Of a stretch of DNA of 64,000 nt, positions 36,570-44,934 are shown piece by piece. Position 1 is the stretch's first letter. Each line of letters opens with the position of its first letter. The position numbers were made by a program, and so were the translations under genes. Source of the DNA: a bacterium (GTDB taxonomy: Bacteria; Zhuqueibacterota; Zhuqueibacteria; Zhuqueibacterales; Geothermadaptataceae); NCBI GenBank assembly GCA_024275575.1, contig JAJRYV010000093.1, forward strand, positions 1 through 64,000, given 5' to 3'. Under the pieces are notes generated by a model, which saw only the letters and a program-made list of their open reading frames with translations, had not been told where the DNA came from and did not search any database.

Positions 36570-36829
36570 CTATCCCGACACCCGCCGCATCACGAGTTCC
36601 AGCGGCCTGCGGGCAAAACGCCGGCGCCAAAGGTGAGAAAACAGCACTGCAGCGATGCAAAAGGCCAGAGCGGCGCCCAGGCAAATGGCAGGTTTTGGTT
36701 ATACAATAAACCCAACACCTCCAACATTCCCATGCCAATGAGCACGTGCGCCACGTAAATAGTCAACGCCAGTTGCCCGGTGGCGATGAATGGTTTTAAC
36801 CATGGTGTTACGAGCCGAATTCTGATCAT
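36570..36829 (-). pseudogene. Remnant of a DUF418/YeiB-like membrane protein
   Basis: On the minus strand PWLKPFIATGQLALTIYVAHV followed by a hydrophobic stretch resembles the last third of DUF418-type or related acyltransferase-fold membrane proteins. After QNLPFAWA the frame shifts (near 36679-36686). The correct continuation, ALAFCIAAVLFSHLWRRRFA then RRPLELVMRR to a stop at 36570-36572, is the usual C-terminus with its GPLE-like motif. Nothing recognisable precedes it, so the gene has lost about two thirds of its 5' end and is frameshifted as well. Confidence 0.6.
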
Positions 36830-36988
36830 AAACCTTACCGAACTAGCGGTCGTAAGATTTTTGTCATAAAACGCTCGATTCCCGAATTGCTGAAAGTTTT
36901 GGAGAAGTCGAATCAGACATCTCCAATACGCTCGTTAAAAGGCTCTGCCTTGTAGCGCTCTGCGCCCAAGCTCTGCCTGCAGTTATGC

Positions 36989-37047
36989 ATGTACGACTGG
37001 TGGCTGGAGCCACGAACTCGGCATTCCCAGCCGGAGACTGGGAACGA
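36989..37047. repeat. Double-hairpin dispersed repeat
   Basis: Two adjacent hairpins: GTGGCT-GG-AGCCAC (37000-37013) and TTCCCAG-CCGGAGA-CTGGGAA (37024-37044), the latter followed by CGAG. The phrase with GGGAACGAG is a common dispersed intergenic repeat type, and a copy fragment occurs near 22625-22642. The rest of 36830-36988 shows no gene. Confidence 0.55.
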
Positions 37048-37077
37048 GTTTACGTATTGGCACGTTTGTGCAGGATT

Positions 37078-39327
37078 TTATCTGCTGCTAATCCAGTAAT
37101 TAAATCCGAGATAAAAATTCCTGCCGCGCCCGGGCAAATTATTGATGCTCAAATGTTCGTGATAAAATCGGTCAAACGCATTTTCCACTCCCAACTTGAT
37201 TTGCAGAAAATCCCCAAGCTGTATCCGGCTGCGCAGATTTAAAATAATGAATGCATCGGTTGCATCTTCTAAAGTTGTTTGTGAGGCAAATCGTTTCTGC
37301 GCACTGCCGAAGCGTGAATCCGCAGAAAACCAAGAAGAGCCGCGGCTATATTGCAGGCTAACGCCGCCCTCAAAGGGCGGAATATAGGGCAACGGTTCGT
37401 TGAATTCGCGGTTTTGACCATAAGAGTATGCAGCCGCAGCGTTTAGCAGCAAGGAGCCGCCCAGCTTGACTTTGCCTGTGACCTCCAGACCGGCGATGTA
37501 AGCCGAAGAGATATTGGAATAAACTTTAAACTCATCGTACTGCACTAAGCCGCTGATATAATTCTGAATATTATTGAAGTACGTATTCAAACGGAATTGT
37601 GCTGCGGCTGTTGTGCGTTCAAATACGATTTCCGCCTGGCAACTGCGTTCCGGCTGCAGCAAAGGGTTGCCGGTATAAAAGTAGCCGTCGGTATAATTGT
37701 AGAGATAAAAACCGTAGTTTTCCGAATGCGTCGGCAGACGTTCGCTTTGTGCAAGGGCGAGTTGAAGTGTCTGGTTTTTCGTTATTCCGTACTCGATTGC
37801 CGCGCTGGCGCTGAAAGCCGCATAGGTCTGTTTGATGTCCCCCGTATTCCAGAAACCGGATAGCAAACGGCGGCCGTTTTCATCGCGAATATCACGGTTT
37901 GAGTCATCTACCCGCAGGTTGCTGCGCCAGCGCCAGCGTCTCGAAAGCATCCAGTGATAATCGAGCACCACGGCTGTATTATAAAGAATGGCATCACCGA
38001 TATTGAGCACATACATATCAGATACTTGCGGGAAAATGCTGATCATTTTCATATCGGCGAAAGCGGCCAGCCGATAAACGTCGAGAATCACTTTCAACAA
38101 ATGGTTGGGTCTGGTGAATTTGAATTCTTCAATGAAACCCAGCGTTTTTGTCTTGCCAAACATGGGCATGTACATGTTCGGCATGACCGAACGCCGGGTC
38201 ACATCGCGTTGAAAATCATCCATCCAGTGTTCAATCCGGTTAAAATAAAACATGCTGTTGAGTGATTGAAACCCGGGAAACGGCGAATTCCACTTATGCT
38301 CGAGGCGATAAATCTGCGATTTGGTTTTGCGGGCGTCCATCAGCAGCGCCGGGTAACCGATGTCGCCGGCGTTGTCACCGATAAAGGAAAATTCCAGCAA
38401 ATGGCGCAAGCCGAACCTGTTTACAAAATCGAGTTTATAATTATTTTTTTGGTATCCGGAATTCATGATCGGTGCCTTGCCGCCGGCAAAATAATCATCC
38501 GATTTTTTGATGGAAAAGGTAGCGCGCGCTGCGAACGATTTACTGGCGTAATTCAACTCGCTGCGAAAGCGTCGCAGTTGCGATATCGATTCATAACCCG
38601 TTTCCGCCTGCATGCCGAACGGGCGGTTAAAGTCCGGCTTTTTCGTCACCATGTTGATGGTCCCGCCGATGCTTGCGGCTTTGGTCATATCAAATGAACC
38701 TTTATACACGTCCATTTTTTGCAGATTTTCCACCTCCACATAAGCCGTCACCGGGTCCATGCGGTCAACACAGGCGCTGAAAATCTTCATCCCGTCCACC
38801 ACCACGCCGATGCGCCCGGCGCTCATTCCCCGCAGGGAAGGTTCCAGGGCAAAGTTTGCCCGGCGTATCATGGAGACACTTTCTTCTTTTTGCAGAATGT
38901 CATCAGTGGAGTTCAGCCAGTCGTCAATTTTGTCCAATAGTTTTTCTCCAGAAACCACAATTTCATCGCTAAATTCAATGATTGCCGGTTCGAGTAAAAT
39001 GGAGAGCGGTTCGGTTTTGTGCCTGCCAACATTCAGGCTGTAAATTTTTGAACGGAATCCCATGGCAGAGAATTTCAGTTGATATTCTCCCGCCGGCAGC
39101 GTCAATTCGAACATACCTGCTGTATCGCATGCTGTTCCCCGTAACGAGCCGAGTACATTAATATTGGTTAAAGGGACGGGCGTACCGTCGGCCTGACTTG
39201 TCACCCGTCCTTGTATGATCGATTGCCCCAACAGAAATTGCATAGCCCAAAAAGGGTGCAGCAACACGATTATGATAAATAGATATGGTCTCATTGTTTT
39301 TTTCTGTTTATTGTACATTGATGTCAT
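37078..39327 (-). CDS. TonB-dependent receptor, OprC/NosA-like, probable copper transporter
   Basis: A 749-aa outer-membrane receptor; the real start may be ATG 39294 (MRPYLFIIIVLL, a good signal peptide), as no start has a clear ribosome binding site. A carboxypeptidase-like domain (about 38-115) is followed by the plug and barrel. In the plug, GMKIFSACVDRMDPVTAYVE matches the GCPNRMDP region of OprC/NosA, and Cys186/Met190 keep the Cys-x3-Met pair that binds copper in OprC. The barrel also has a Met cluster (MPNMYMPMFG). The frame overlaps the upstream Met/His-rich lipoprotein gene by 20 bp, and a Cys-rich protein gene precedes that. Copper uptake is inferred. Confidence 0.82.
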   Translation of the reverse strand: MTSMYNKQKKTMRPYLFIIIVLLHPFWAMQFLLGQSIIQGRVTSQADGTPVPLTNINVLGSLRGTACDTAGMFELTLPAGEYQLKFSAMGFRSKIYSLNVGRHKTEPLSILLEPAIIEFSDEIVVSGEKLLDKIDDWLNSTDDILQKEESVSMIRRANFALEPSLRGMSAGRIGVVVDGMKIFSACVDRMDPVTAYVEVENLQKMDVYKGSFDMTKAASIGGTINMVTKKPDFNRPFGMQAETGYESISQLRRFRSELNYASKSFAARATFSIKKSDDYFAGGKAPIMNSGYQKNNYKLDFVNRFGLRHLLEFSFIGDNAGDIGYPALLMDARKTKSQIYRLEHKWNSPFPGFQSLNSMFYFNRIEHWMDDFQRDVTRRSVMPNMYMPMFGKTKTLGFIEEFKFTRPNHLLKVILDVYRLAAFADMKMISIFPQVSDMYVLNIGDAILYNTAVVLDYHWMLSRRWRWRSNLRVDDSNRDIRDENGRRLLSGFWNTGDIKQTYAAFSASAAIEYGITKNQTLQLALAQSERLPTHSENYGFYLYNYTDGYFYTGNPLLQPERSCQAEIVFERTTAAAQFRLNTYFNNIQNYISGLVQYDEFKVYSNISSAYIAGLEVTGKVKLGGSLLLNAAAAYSYGQNREFNEPLPYIPPFEGGVSLQYSRGSSWFSADSRFGSAQKRFASQTTLEDATDAFIILNLRSRIQLGDFLQIKLGVENAFDRFYHEHLSINNLPGRGRNFYLGFNYWISSR

Positions 39328-40105
39328 AGCTGGTGTGCATTAGCGAATCACCGCGGAAAAAGTTTAAATCGATGCGCCAGTCGCCGGTCATGGTAAAATT
39401 AACTTTTCCCATGTAATGCCCATGCTGCTGGTGCGCGGGGTCGACATTATTAGGTGAGCCGTGCCCCATTGATGGCATCGATGGTTCTATTTTGACGATA
39501 ACATCCTCAACCGCAGGAAAAGACATCATGTTTTTCTGATAGTTAACAGTAAGCTCAAAATCGTTCAGGCCCACTTTTGCTGCGGCAGGTTGTACCAGGG
39601 TGATAAAATAAGTCATCGAATCCGTTCCGGTCACCTTTTTCGTATTACCGGCAGCAGCGATTTCCACATCAAACTGGAATTCGACCACGTCGTTATTGTC
39701 GAGATTGTGAACGTTCACATGCAGCTCCCACATACCCGACATAATGAAGGTTGCAGCGCAAGGAAACAAACCTTCCTCAGCCGTGCTTCCGGCAGGGTTT
39801 TCGTATGGCGAGGCATGTTTCATCTGCCCCATATCCATCAAAGTACTGATGCTTACGTTGGCTTCTTCCACTAATTTATCCGTAATGCTATCAGTGACTT
39901 TGATATAAATTTTGTTATAACCGACTTCCAGCCCTTTGTCGGAATACACCCTGACTTCGGTATTTTGTACCGTTTTTTCACCGATTAAAGCAAGACCTTC
40001 TGCCGGGTCTGTGGCTTTTTCCGGCGAGGTACTGTCCTCACAGTTAATGATAAATAACAATGCAACAAGAAGAGTGATGAGTATTTTGATTCGTTTCATT
40101 TTCAA
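39308..40105 (-). CDS. Met/His-rich lipoprotein with YtkA/FixH-like domains
   Basis: A 265-aa exported protein with a lipoprotein-like signal (LLFIINC, Cys22; Asn at -1 is atypical). Two beta domains follow. In the first, STLMDMGQMKHASPYENPAG has a Met/His cluster. In the second, EPSMPSMGHGSPNNVDPAHQ and QHGHYMGKVNFTMTGDW have several Met and His residues suited to Cu binding. The G-x-YxGKVNFTMTGDWRI pattern is that of YtkA-like proteins. It is the middle gene of the presumed copper cluster and may hand copper to or from the receptor. Confidence 0.75.
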   Translation of the reverse strand: MKMKRIKILITLLVALLFIINCEDSTSPEKATDPAEGLALIGEKTVQNTEVRVYSDKGLEVGYNKIYIKVTDSITDKLVEEANVSISTLMDMGQMKHASPYENPAGSTAEEGLFPCAATFIMSGMWELHVNVHNLDNNDVVEFQFDVEIAAAGNTKKVTGTDSMTYFITLVQPAAAKVGLNDFELTVNYQKNMMSFPAVEDVIVKIEPSMPSMGHGSPNNVDPAHQQHGHYMGKVNFTMTGDWRIDLNFFRGDSLMHTSYDINVQ

Positions 40106-40221
40106 AGCCTCTTTTTATTAAGTCCGAGTCACAATCAGCCTGAATAATAGACATAGCTATCCATCGCAGGAGAATCGGCTGATCGTCTGCTATTCACAAT
40201 GTATCTGGTTAGGGGGATTAT

Positions 40222-40614
40222 TTACACAAAAAAGAGGGTTTGTGGCGGTTTATCCGGAGGAGAGAGAAAAATACGATTTTTTAGAGAAGTTGTCTTATCT
40301 TTAAAATGAAGTTTTTGCGGCAGCAGTAAGGAGATTGGTTGCGTAACCAACAGGAATTTAAATGCAGCTATCTGCAACGGGGTGGCCGCTGATCCGCCGC
40401 ATGCGTTAAAAGAAAGCTGGGTAGCGGTTTTTTGTAATGGTGAACAGCAGGAACCCTCTTCGCAGGAACATTCATCTTCCATGGCGCCGCTACAGCAGCA
40501 GGTCGCGTGAATGTTCTGCTTGTTGAGCAGCATGCCGGATTCGAGCGCTAAATTTACGGCGCCGGTAAAAAACAGGCATAAAAAAAAGGTAACTATTCGT
40601 TTTAATAAATTCAT
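40222..40614 (-). CDS. Cys-rich small exported protein of the copper cluster
   Basis: A 130-aa protein started at ATG 40614 (GAGGCGG 9 nt upstream) with an N-terminal signal or membrane helix. A central motif ATCCCSGAMEDECSCEEGSC is followed by CS, eight cysteines in about 20 residues, with a further Cys in FNACGGS. A second hydrophobic segment and a basic, Pro-rich tail follow. I do not recognise a named family. Small proteins with CCC and CC motifs commonly accompany copper or mercury genes. It is 116 bp upstream of the lipoprotein gene, same strand. Confidence 0.65.
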   Translation of the reverse strand: MNLLKRIVTFFLCLFFTGAVNLALESGMLLNKQNIHATCCCSGAMEDECSCEEGSCCSPLQKTATQLSFNACGGSAATPLQIAAFKFLLVTQPISLLLPQKLHFKDKTTSLKNRIFLSPPDKPPQTLFFV

Positions 40615-40957
40615 ATTGATTATCCGCCTCGTGTCCCGGAAAATACACAAGTGAAAAATATTACGCAAGTTCCTTTTTCAAAATGATCGGATCGGGTTAA
40701 GACCCGGGGTGCGTCTGAAACTTTTCAGTTCACCAGACAGTTTTTAATCGAATTCGGCGAAGATCAATTTATCCGTATCAGACACCGCATCAACAGGACA
40801 AATCTACCTGACTTTATTGTTGTTTTTAATTATCTTAAAATTAACTTAGGATGCTTCAAAGTATGGTCAAATGCTCCGATTTCCCACACTATTGCGTAAA
40901 CGGAATAAATTTGACTGGAAGTCAAAAATTTGCTTTTAATGGTCAAACGGAAAATAA

Positions 40958-41893
40958 ATGAACATAACTTTGGATATTGCCCTCGTCATACTTGGCATTG
41001 TGTTGCTCAATCTCGGAGCAAACTGGCTCGTTGACGGCGCTTCAAATATTGCGGTAAATCTCGGTGTCAGGCCATTACTGGTCGGTTTAACGGTTGTTGC
41101 GCTGGGCACCTCGGCGCCTGAATTTGTCGTCAGTCTGGTCGCGGTTATCACCAAGGACATGGACGGCATGTCGATTGGCAATATTGTCGGCAGCAACATC
41201 GCCAATATCGGGCTGATTCTTGGCGTTTCCGCGGTTATGGTGCCATTGGCTGTCGATCGCAAAATCATCAAGCGCGACCTGGTTATTTTAGCGATTGTTA
41301 CCCTGCTGCTGATCGGTATCGCCGGCAATGATTCCGTCACCCGCAGGGAAGGCGCATTGCTGCTGTTCGGCGGTGTTTTGTTTTTCACGGACATGCTGCG
41401 GCGTGCCCGCAAAGAACACAGGAATAATCCGCAAAACGACAAAGTCAGAAAACGCGTCTGGGCAAAGAATATTTTTCTCGTTGTTTTTGGCCTGGCAGTG
41501 CTCATCGGTAGTTCTAACTGGCTCATCGTTGATCATTCGATCCCGATTATGGCCTGGCTGGGTGTCAGCGATACGGTGATCGGCCTGACGATTATCGCTA
41601 TCGGTACCTCATTACCCGAACTTGCCGCCTCGGTTGCCAGTATCGCCAAAGGGCATTTTGAGATTGGTGTCGGCAATGTTATCGGCAGTAATATTATCAA
41701 TACGCTAATCGTGCTCGGTGGGGTCGCCTCGATACGTGAAATCAATGCTTCGATGAATATTCAACTCGCTGTGCAGTTTTTTATGACACTCATGCTCTAT
41801 CCGCTTTTTAAGTTGTCCGGACCGGCACAGCGCTTTGTCGGTGGTTTCTTGCTTACTGCTTATATCGTTTTTATCGTCTGGTCATTTTTTTAA
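40958..41893 (+). CDS. CaCA-family Ca2+/Na+ antiporter, YrbG type
   Basis: A 311-aa polytopic membrane protein with about ten helices. It has the two inverted alpha-repeats of the family: GTSAPEFVVSLVAV with GNIVGSNIANIGLILG, and GTSLPELAASVASI with GNVIGSNIINTLIVLG. The acidic residues in GTS(A/L)PE and the GSN motifs are the ion-binding positions and are intact. The central cytoplasmic loop is short, as in YrbG. It is a single gene; its ribosome binding site is weak. Confidence 0.93.
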   Translation: MNITLDIALVILGIVLLNLGANWLVDGASNIAVNLGVRPLLVGLTVVALGTSAPEFVVSLVAVITKDMDGMSIGNIVGSNIANIGLILGVSAVMVPLAVDRKIIKRDLVILAIVTLLLIGIAGNDSVTRREGALLLFGGVLFFTDMLRRARKEHRNNPQNDKVRKRVWAKNIFLVVFGLAVLIGSSNWLIVDHSIPIMAWLGVSDTVIGLTIIAIGTSLPELAASVASIAKGHFEIGVGNVIGSNIINTLIVLGGVASIREINASMNIQLAVQFFMTLMLYPLFKLSGPAQRFVGGFLLTAYIVFIVWSFF

Positions 41894-42012
41894 AATATAT
41901 CTACGTCAATGGTTTTGATTTATTGAAGAAAAAATTGTATACTGTCCGCTATTCATTTCATCGCAAAGAAGCGATTATTTAAGTCTATAATAATGCACAC
42001 AGGAGATTCAAG

Positions 42013-44799
42013 GTGGCAAAGCTGAAGGAACTGTTAAAACATGGTCAATCTATTTGGTATGATTATATTCACCGTGATATGTTCACCTCCGGCGAGATTA
42101 AAACTTTGATTAGCAAAGGCGTTCGCGGGATGACTTCAAACCCGGCAATTTTCAAAAACGCTGTTGTCGGCAGTGATACCTACGACACGCAAATCCATGC
42201 GCTCGCTTCAGCCGGAAAGTCGATACCGGAAATTTATGATGCCCTGGTGATTCAGGATATTCGCGATGCCTGTGACGCACTGGCTGGAATTTATAAAAAG
42301 AGTGATGGCGAAGATGGCTTTGTCAGCCTTGAAGTCAGCCCGGCGCTGGCGCATGATACCGCCGGCACGATTGTCGATGCAAAACGCTATCATAATCTCG
42401 TTGCGAGAGACAATCTGATGATTAAAGTGCCGGCTGCGGCACAGGGATTACCGGCCGCCACCGAGTTGATTGCCGCCGGGATCAATGTCAATGTCACACT
42501 GATTTTTTCTAATGAGAATTATCGTGAAGTGGCGGAAGCTTATCTTGCCGGCCTGGAAAAACGCGCGGCCGCCGGTGACGATCTGCGTACAGTGGCTTCG
42601 GTTGCCTCCTATTTCATCAGCCGCACCGATGGGCTTGTCGACAAGGAATTGGCCGAAAAAGGCGATGAAAAACTGGCCGGAAAAATTTCTGTCGCTAACG
42701 CTAAGGTTGCTTTTTCCATCTACCGACAGATTTTTTCGGGTGAACGCTGGGAAAAGCTGGCCGCCAAAGGCGCTCGGCCGCAACGCTTGCTTTGGGCCAG
42801 CACGGGTACGAAAAATCCGGAATATTCTGATATCCTCTATGTTGAAGAACTCATCGGGCAGGGGACGGTGAACACCGTGCCGCCGGTAACTCTCGAGGCT
42901 TTCCTCGATCACGGAACGGTTGCCGATACCGCAGGGAAAGACCTGCAGCAGGCACAAAATCAACTGCAGGAATTGGCTGATCTCGGCATCGATCTCGATA
43001 AAATCACAACCCGACTGCAGCAGGATGGAATCGCCCAGTTTGTCAGCGCTTTTGAGGCGCTCATGGCGAGCATTGATGAAAAAAAAAAGGCGTTTTGCGG
43101 TGAAATAGATTTCGGCATGGCTTCTCTTGGTTTCTATGAAATGCAGATCGCCGGCGTTTTTGAAGAAATGAAAGAGAATCATATTTTACAGCGTTTGTGG
43201 AGTAAAGACCACACCGTCTGGAAAGATGATCCGGCGGAGATTGCAAACCGCCTCGATTGGCTCGACAGCCCGGTGGAAATGCAGAATAATTTGCAGGAAA
43301 TCAATGCTTTCGTCGAAGAAGTCAGAGCTGCCGGATTTGAACAAGTTCTGCTGATGGGCATGGGCGGCTCCAGCATGGCGCCCGAGGTTTTTCGTAAAAT
43401 CTTCGGTGTACGTCAGGGTTTTCCCGATCTGCTCGTGCTCGATAGCACAGATCCGGGTGCGGTTCTGCAATGCGAGGCTAAACTCCGGCTTGAAAAAACG
43501 CTTTTTATCGTTTCGACAAAATCCGGCGGTACGGTTGAAACTCTATCGTTTTTTAAATACTTCTATCGCAAAATTGCCGCACTGAAAAATGAAGCCGCCG
43601 GAAAACAGTTCGTCGCGATTACCGACGCCGGCAGTAAATTGCATGATCTCGCCGAAAATTTGTCTTTCCGCAAGGCATTTCTCAATAATCCCAATATTGG
43701 TGGCCGCTTTTCCGCCCTTTCATATTTTGGCCTTGTGCCGGCTGCGCTCATCGGCATTGATGTGGCGATGTTGCTTGAAAAATCGCAGGCCATGGCGGTG
43801 CAATGCCGCAGCCGTGAGGGCAATACCGGGGTTTGGCTCGGCGTCGTTATGGGCGAGCTGGCGAAAGCAGGCCGCGACAAGGTGACGCTGATCTCCAGCG
43901 AAAGCCTGCAACCCTTTGGCGCCTGGATCGAGCAGCTCATTGCAGAAAGTACCGGCAAGGAGAAAAAAGGTATTTTACCGGTGACAACCGAGCTCCTCGG
44001 ACGGCCGGAGAATTATTTGGAGGATCGCTTGTTCATCTCGCTAAAGATTGCGGGAGAAAATGACAACGACGAGCAAGTTCAGGCGCTGGTTGCTGCCGGT
44101 CATCCGGTGGTGCAATTCAGCCTGCCAGATATCACAGCACTGGGTGCTGAATTTTTTCGTTGGGAAATCGCCACTGCCGTGGCTTGCCGCTGTCTGGCTG
44201 TCAATCCCTTTAATCAACCGGATGTCGAAGCCGCGAAAAATCAGGCGAAAGAGATCGTTGCCGACTATCTGGCAAAAGGCGAATTGCCAAAACCGGGGCT
44301 GCTTTTCGAAGAAGACGGCATTGCTGTTTTTGCCGATTCCGGTGCGGGAACCCTGAAGGAACTAATGCAGGAATTTTTCTCGCGTGCCGAAACGCACGGC
44401 GCTCGCGCTTATGTGGCCTTGCAAGCCTATTTAACCCCCACAGATAAAACCGACGCCGGGCTCAGACAACTGGCAACGAATATCCGCGACAAAACAAAAT
44501 TGGCGACAACCTTTGCTTATGGACCGCGGTTTTTGCATTCCACTGGCCAGTTGCATAAAGGCGATGCTGGACATGGATTGTTTTTGCAACTGACCGCCAC
44601 TGCTGCTACTGATGCGAAAATTCCGGATGAGGAGAACGCAGATACAGCTTCCATGTCTTTTGCTGTGTTGAAAGCAGCTCAGCAAATGGGTGATAAAAAA
44701 GCGCTCACGACCAAAGGCCGCCTCGTATTCACACTCGATTTAGGCATAAAACCGGTCGACAATCTGCAACGGTTGAGCGAAAAAATTTTTGAAAAATAA
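42013..44799 (+). CDS. Bifunctional transaldolase / glucose-6-phosphate isomerase
   Basis: A 928-aa fusion. Residues 1-370 are transaldolase: GVRGMTSNPAIFKNA, and Schiff-base Lys138 in NLMIKVPAAAQG, with SRTDGLVDKEL further on. Residues about 380-928 are phosphoglucose isomerase: VLLMGMGGSSMAPEV and VSTKSGGTVETLSFFKYF, the sugar-phosphate-binding SIS segments. The start is GTG 42013, with AGGAG 7 nt upstream. Such tal-pgi fusions are known in several bacteria and link the pentose phosphate pathway and glycolysis at fructose-6-phosphate. It is followed by a glycogen debranching enzyme 135 bp downstream. Confidence 0.93.
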   Translation: MAKLKELLKHGQSIWYDYIHRDMFTSGEIKTLISKGVRGMTSNPAIFKNAVVGSDTYDTQIHALASAGKSIPEIYDALVIQDIRDACDALAGIYKKSDGEDGFVSLEVSPALAHDTAGTIVDAKRYHNLVARDNLMIKVPAAAQGLPAATELIAAGINVNVTLIFSNENYREVAEAYLAGLEKRAAAGDDLRTVASVASYFISRTDGLVDKELAEKGDEKLAGKISVANAKVAFSIYRQIFSGERWEKLAAKGARPQRLLWASTGTKNPEYSDILYVEELIGQGTVNTVPPVTLEAFLDHGTVADTAGKDLQQAQNQLQELADLGIDLDKITTRLQQDGIAQFVSAFEALMASIDEKKKAFCGEIDFGMASLGFYEMQIAGVFEEMKENHILQRLWSKDHTVWKDDPAEIANRLDWLDSPVEMQNNLQEINAFVEEVRAAGFEQVLLMGMGGSSMAPEVFRKIFGVRQGFPDLLVLDSTDPGAVLQCEAKLRLEKTLFIVSTKSGGTVETLSFFKYFYRKIAALKNEAAGKQFVAITDAGSKLHDLAENLSFRKAFLNNPNIGGRFSALSYFGLVPAALIGIDVAMLLEKSQAMAVQCRSREGNTGVWLGVVMGELAKAGRDKVTLISSESLQPFGAWIEQLIAESTGKEKKGILPVTTELLGRPENYLEDRLFISLKIAGENDNDEQVQALVAAGHPVVQFSLPDITALGAEFFRWEIATAVACRCLAVNPFNQPDVEAAKNQAKEIVADYLAKGELPKPGLLFEEDGIAVFADSGAGTLKELMQEFFSRAETHGARAYVALQAYLTPTDKTDAGLRQLATNIRDKTKLATTFAYGPRFLHSTGQLHKGDAGHGLFLQLTATAATDAKIPDEENADTASMSFAVLKAAQQMGDKKALTTKGRLVFTLDLGIKPVDNLQRLSEKIFEK

Positions 44800-44934
44800 T
44801 GGATGTTCATTCGTTCTCTGCGGATGGACTACTTAAAAGGTAATACGGTAATACTTTATAAGTTATTAAATAATCTTCAATTGCCCGGGTTGATATCGTG
44901 TTTATAATCGAAAAATGTCCACAAGGAGCTTGGT

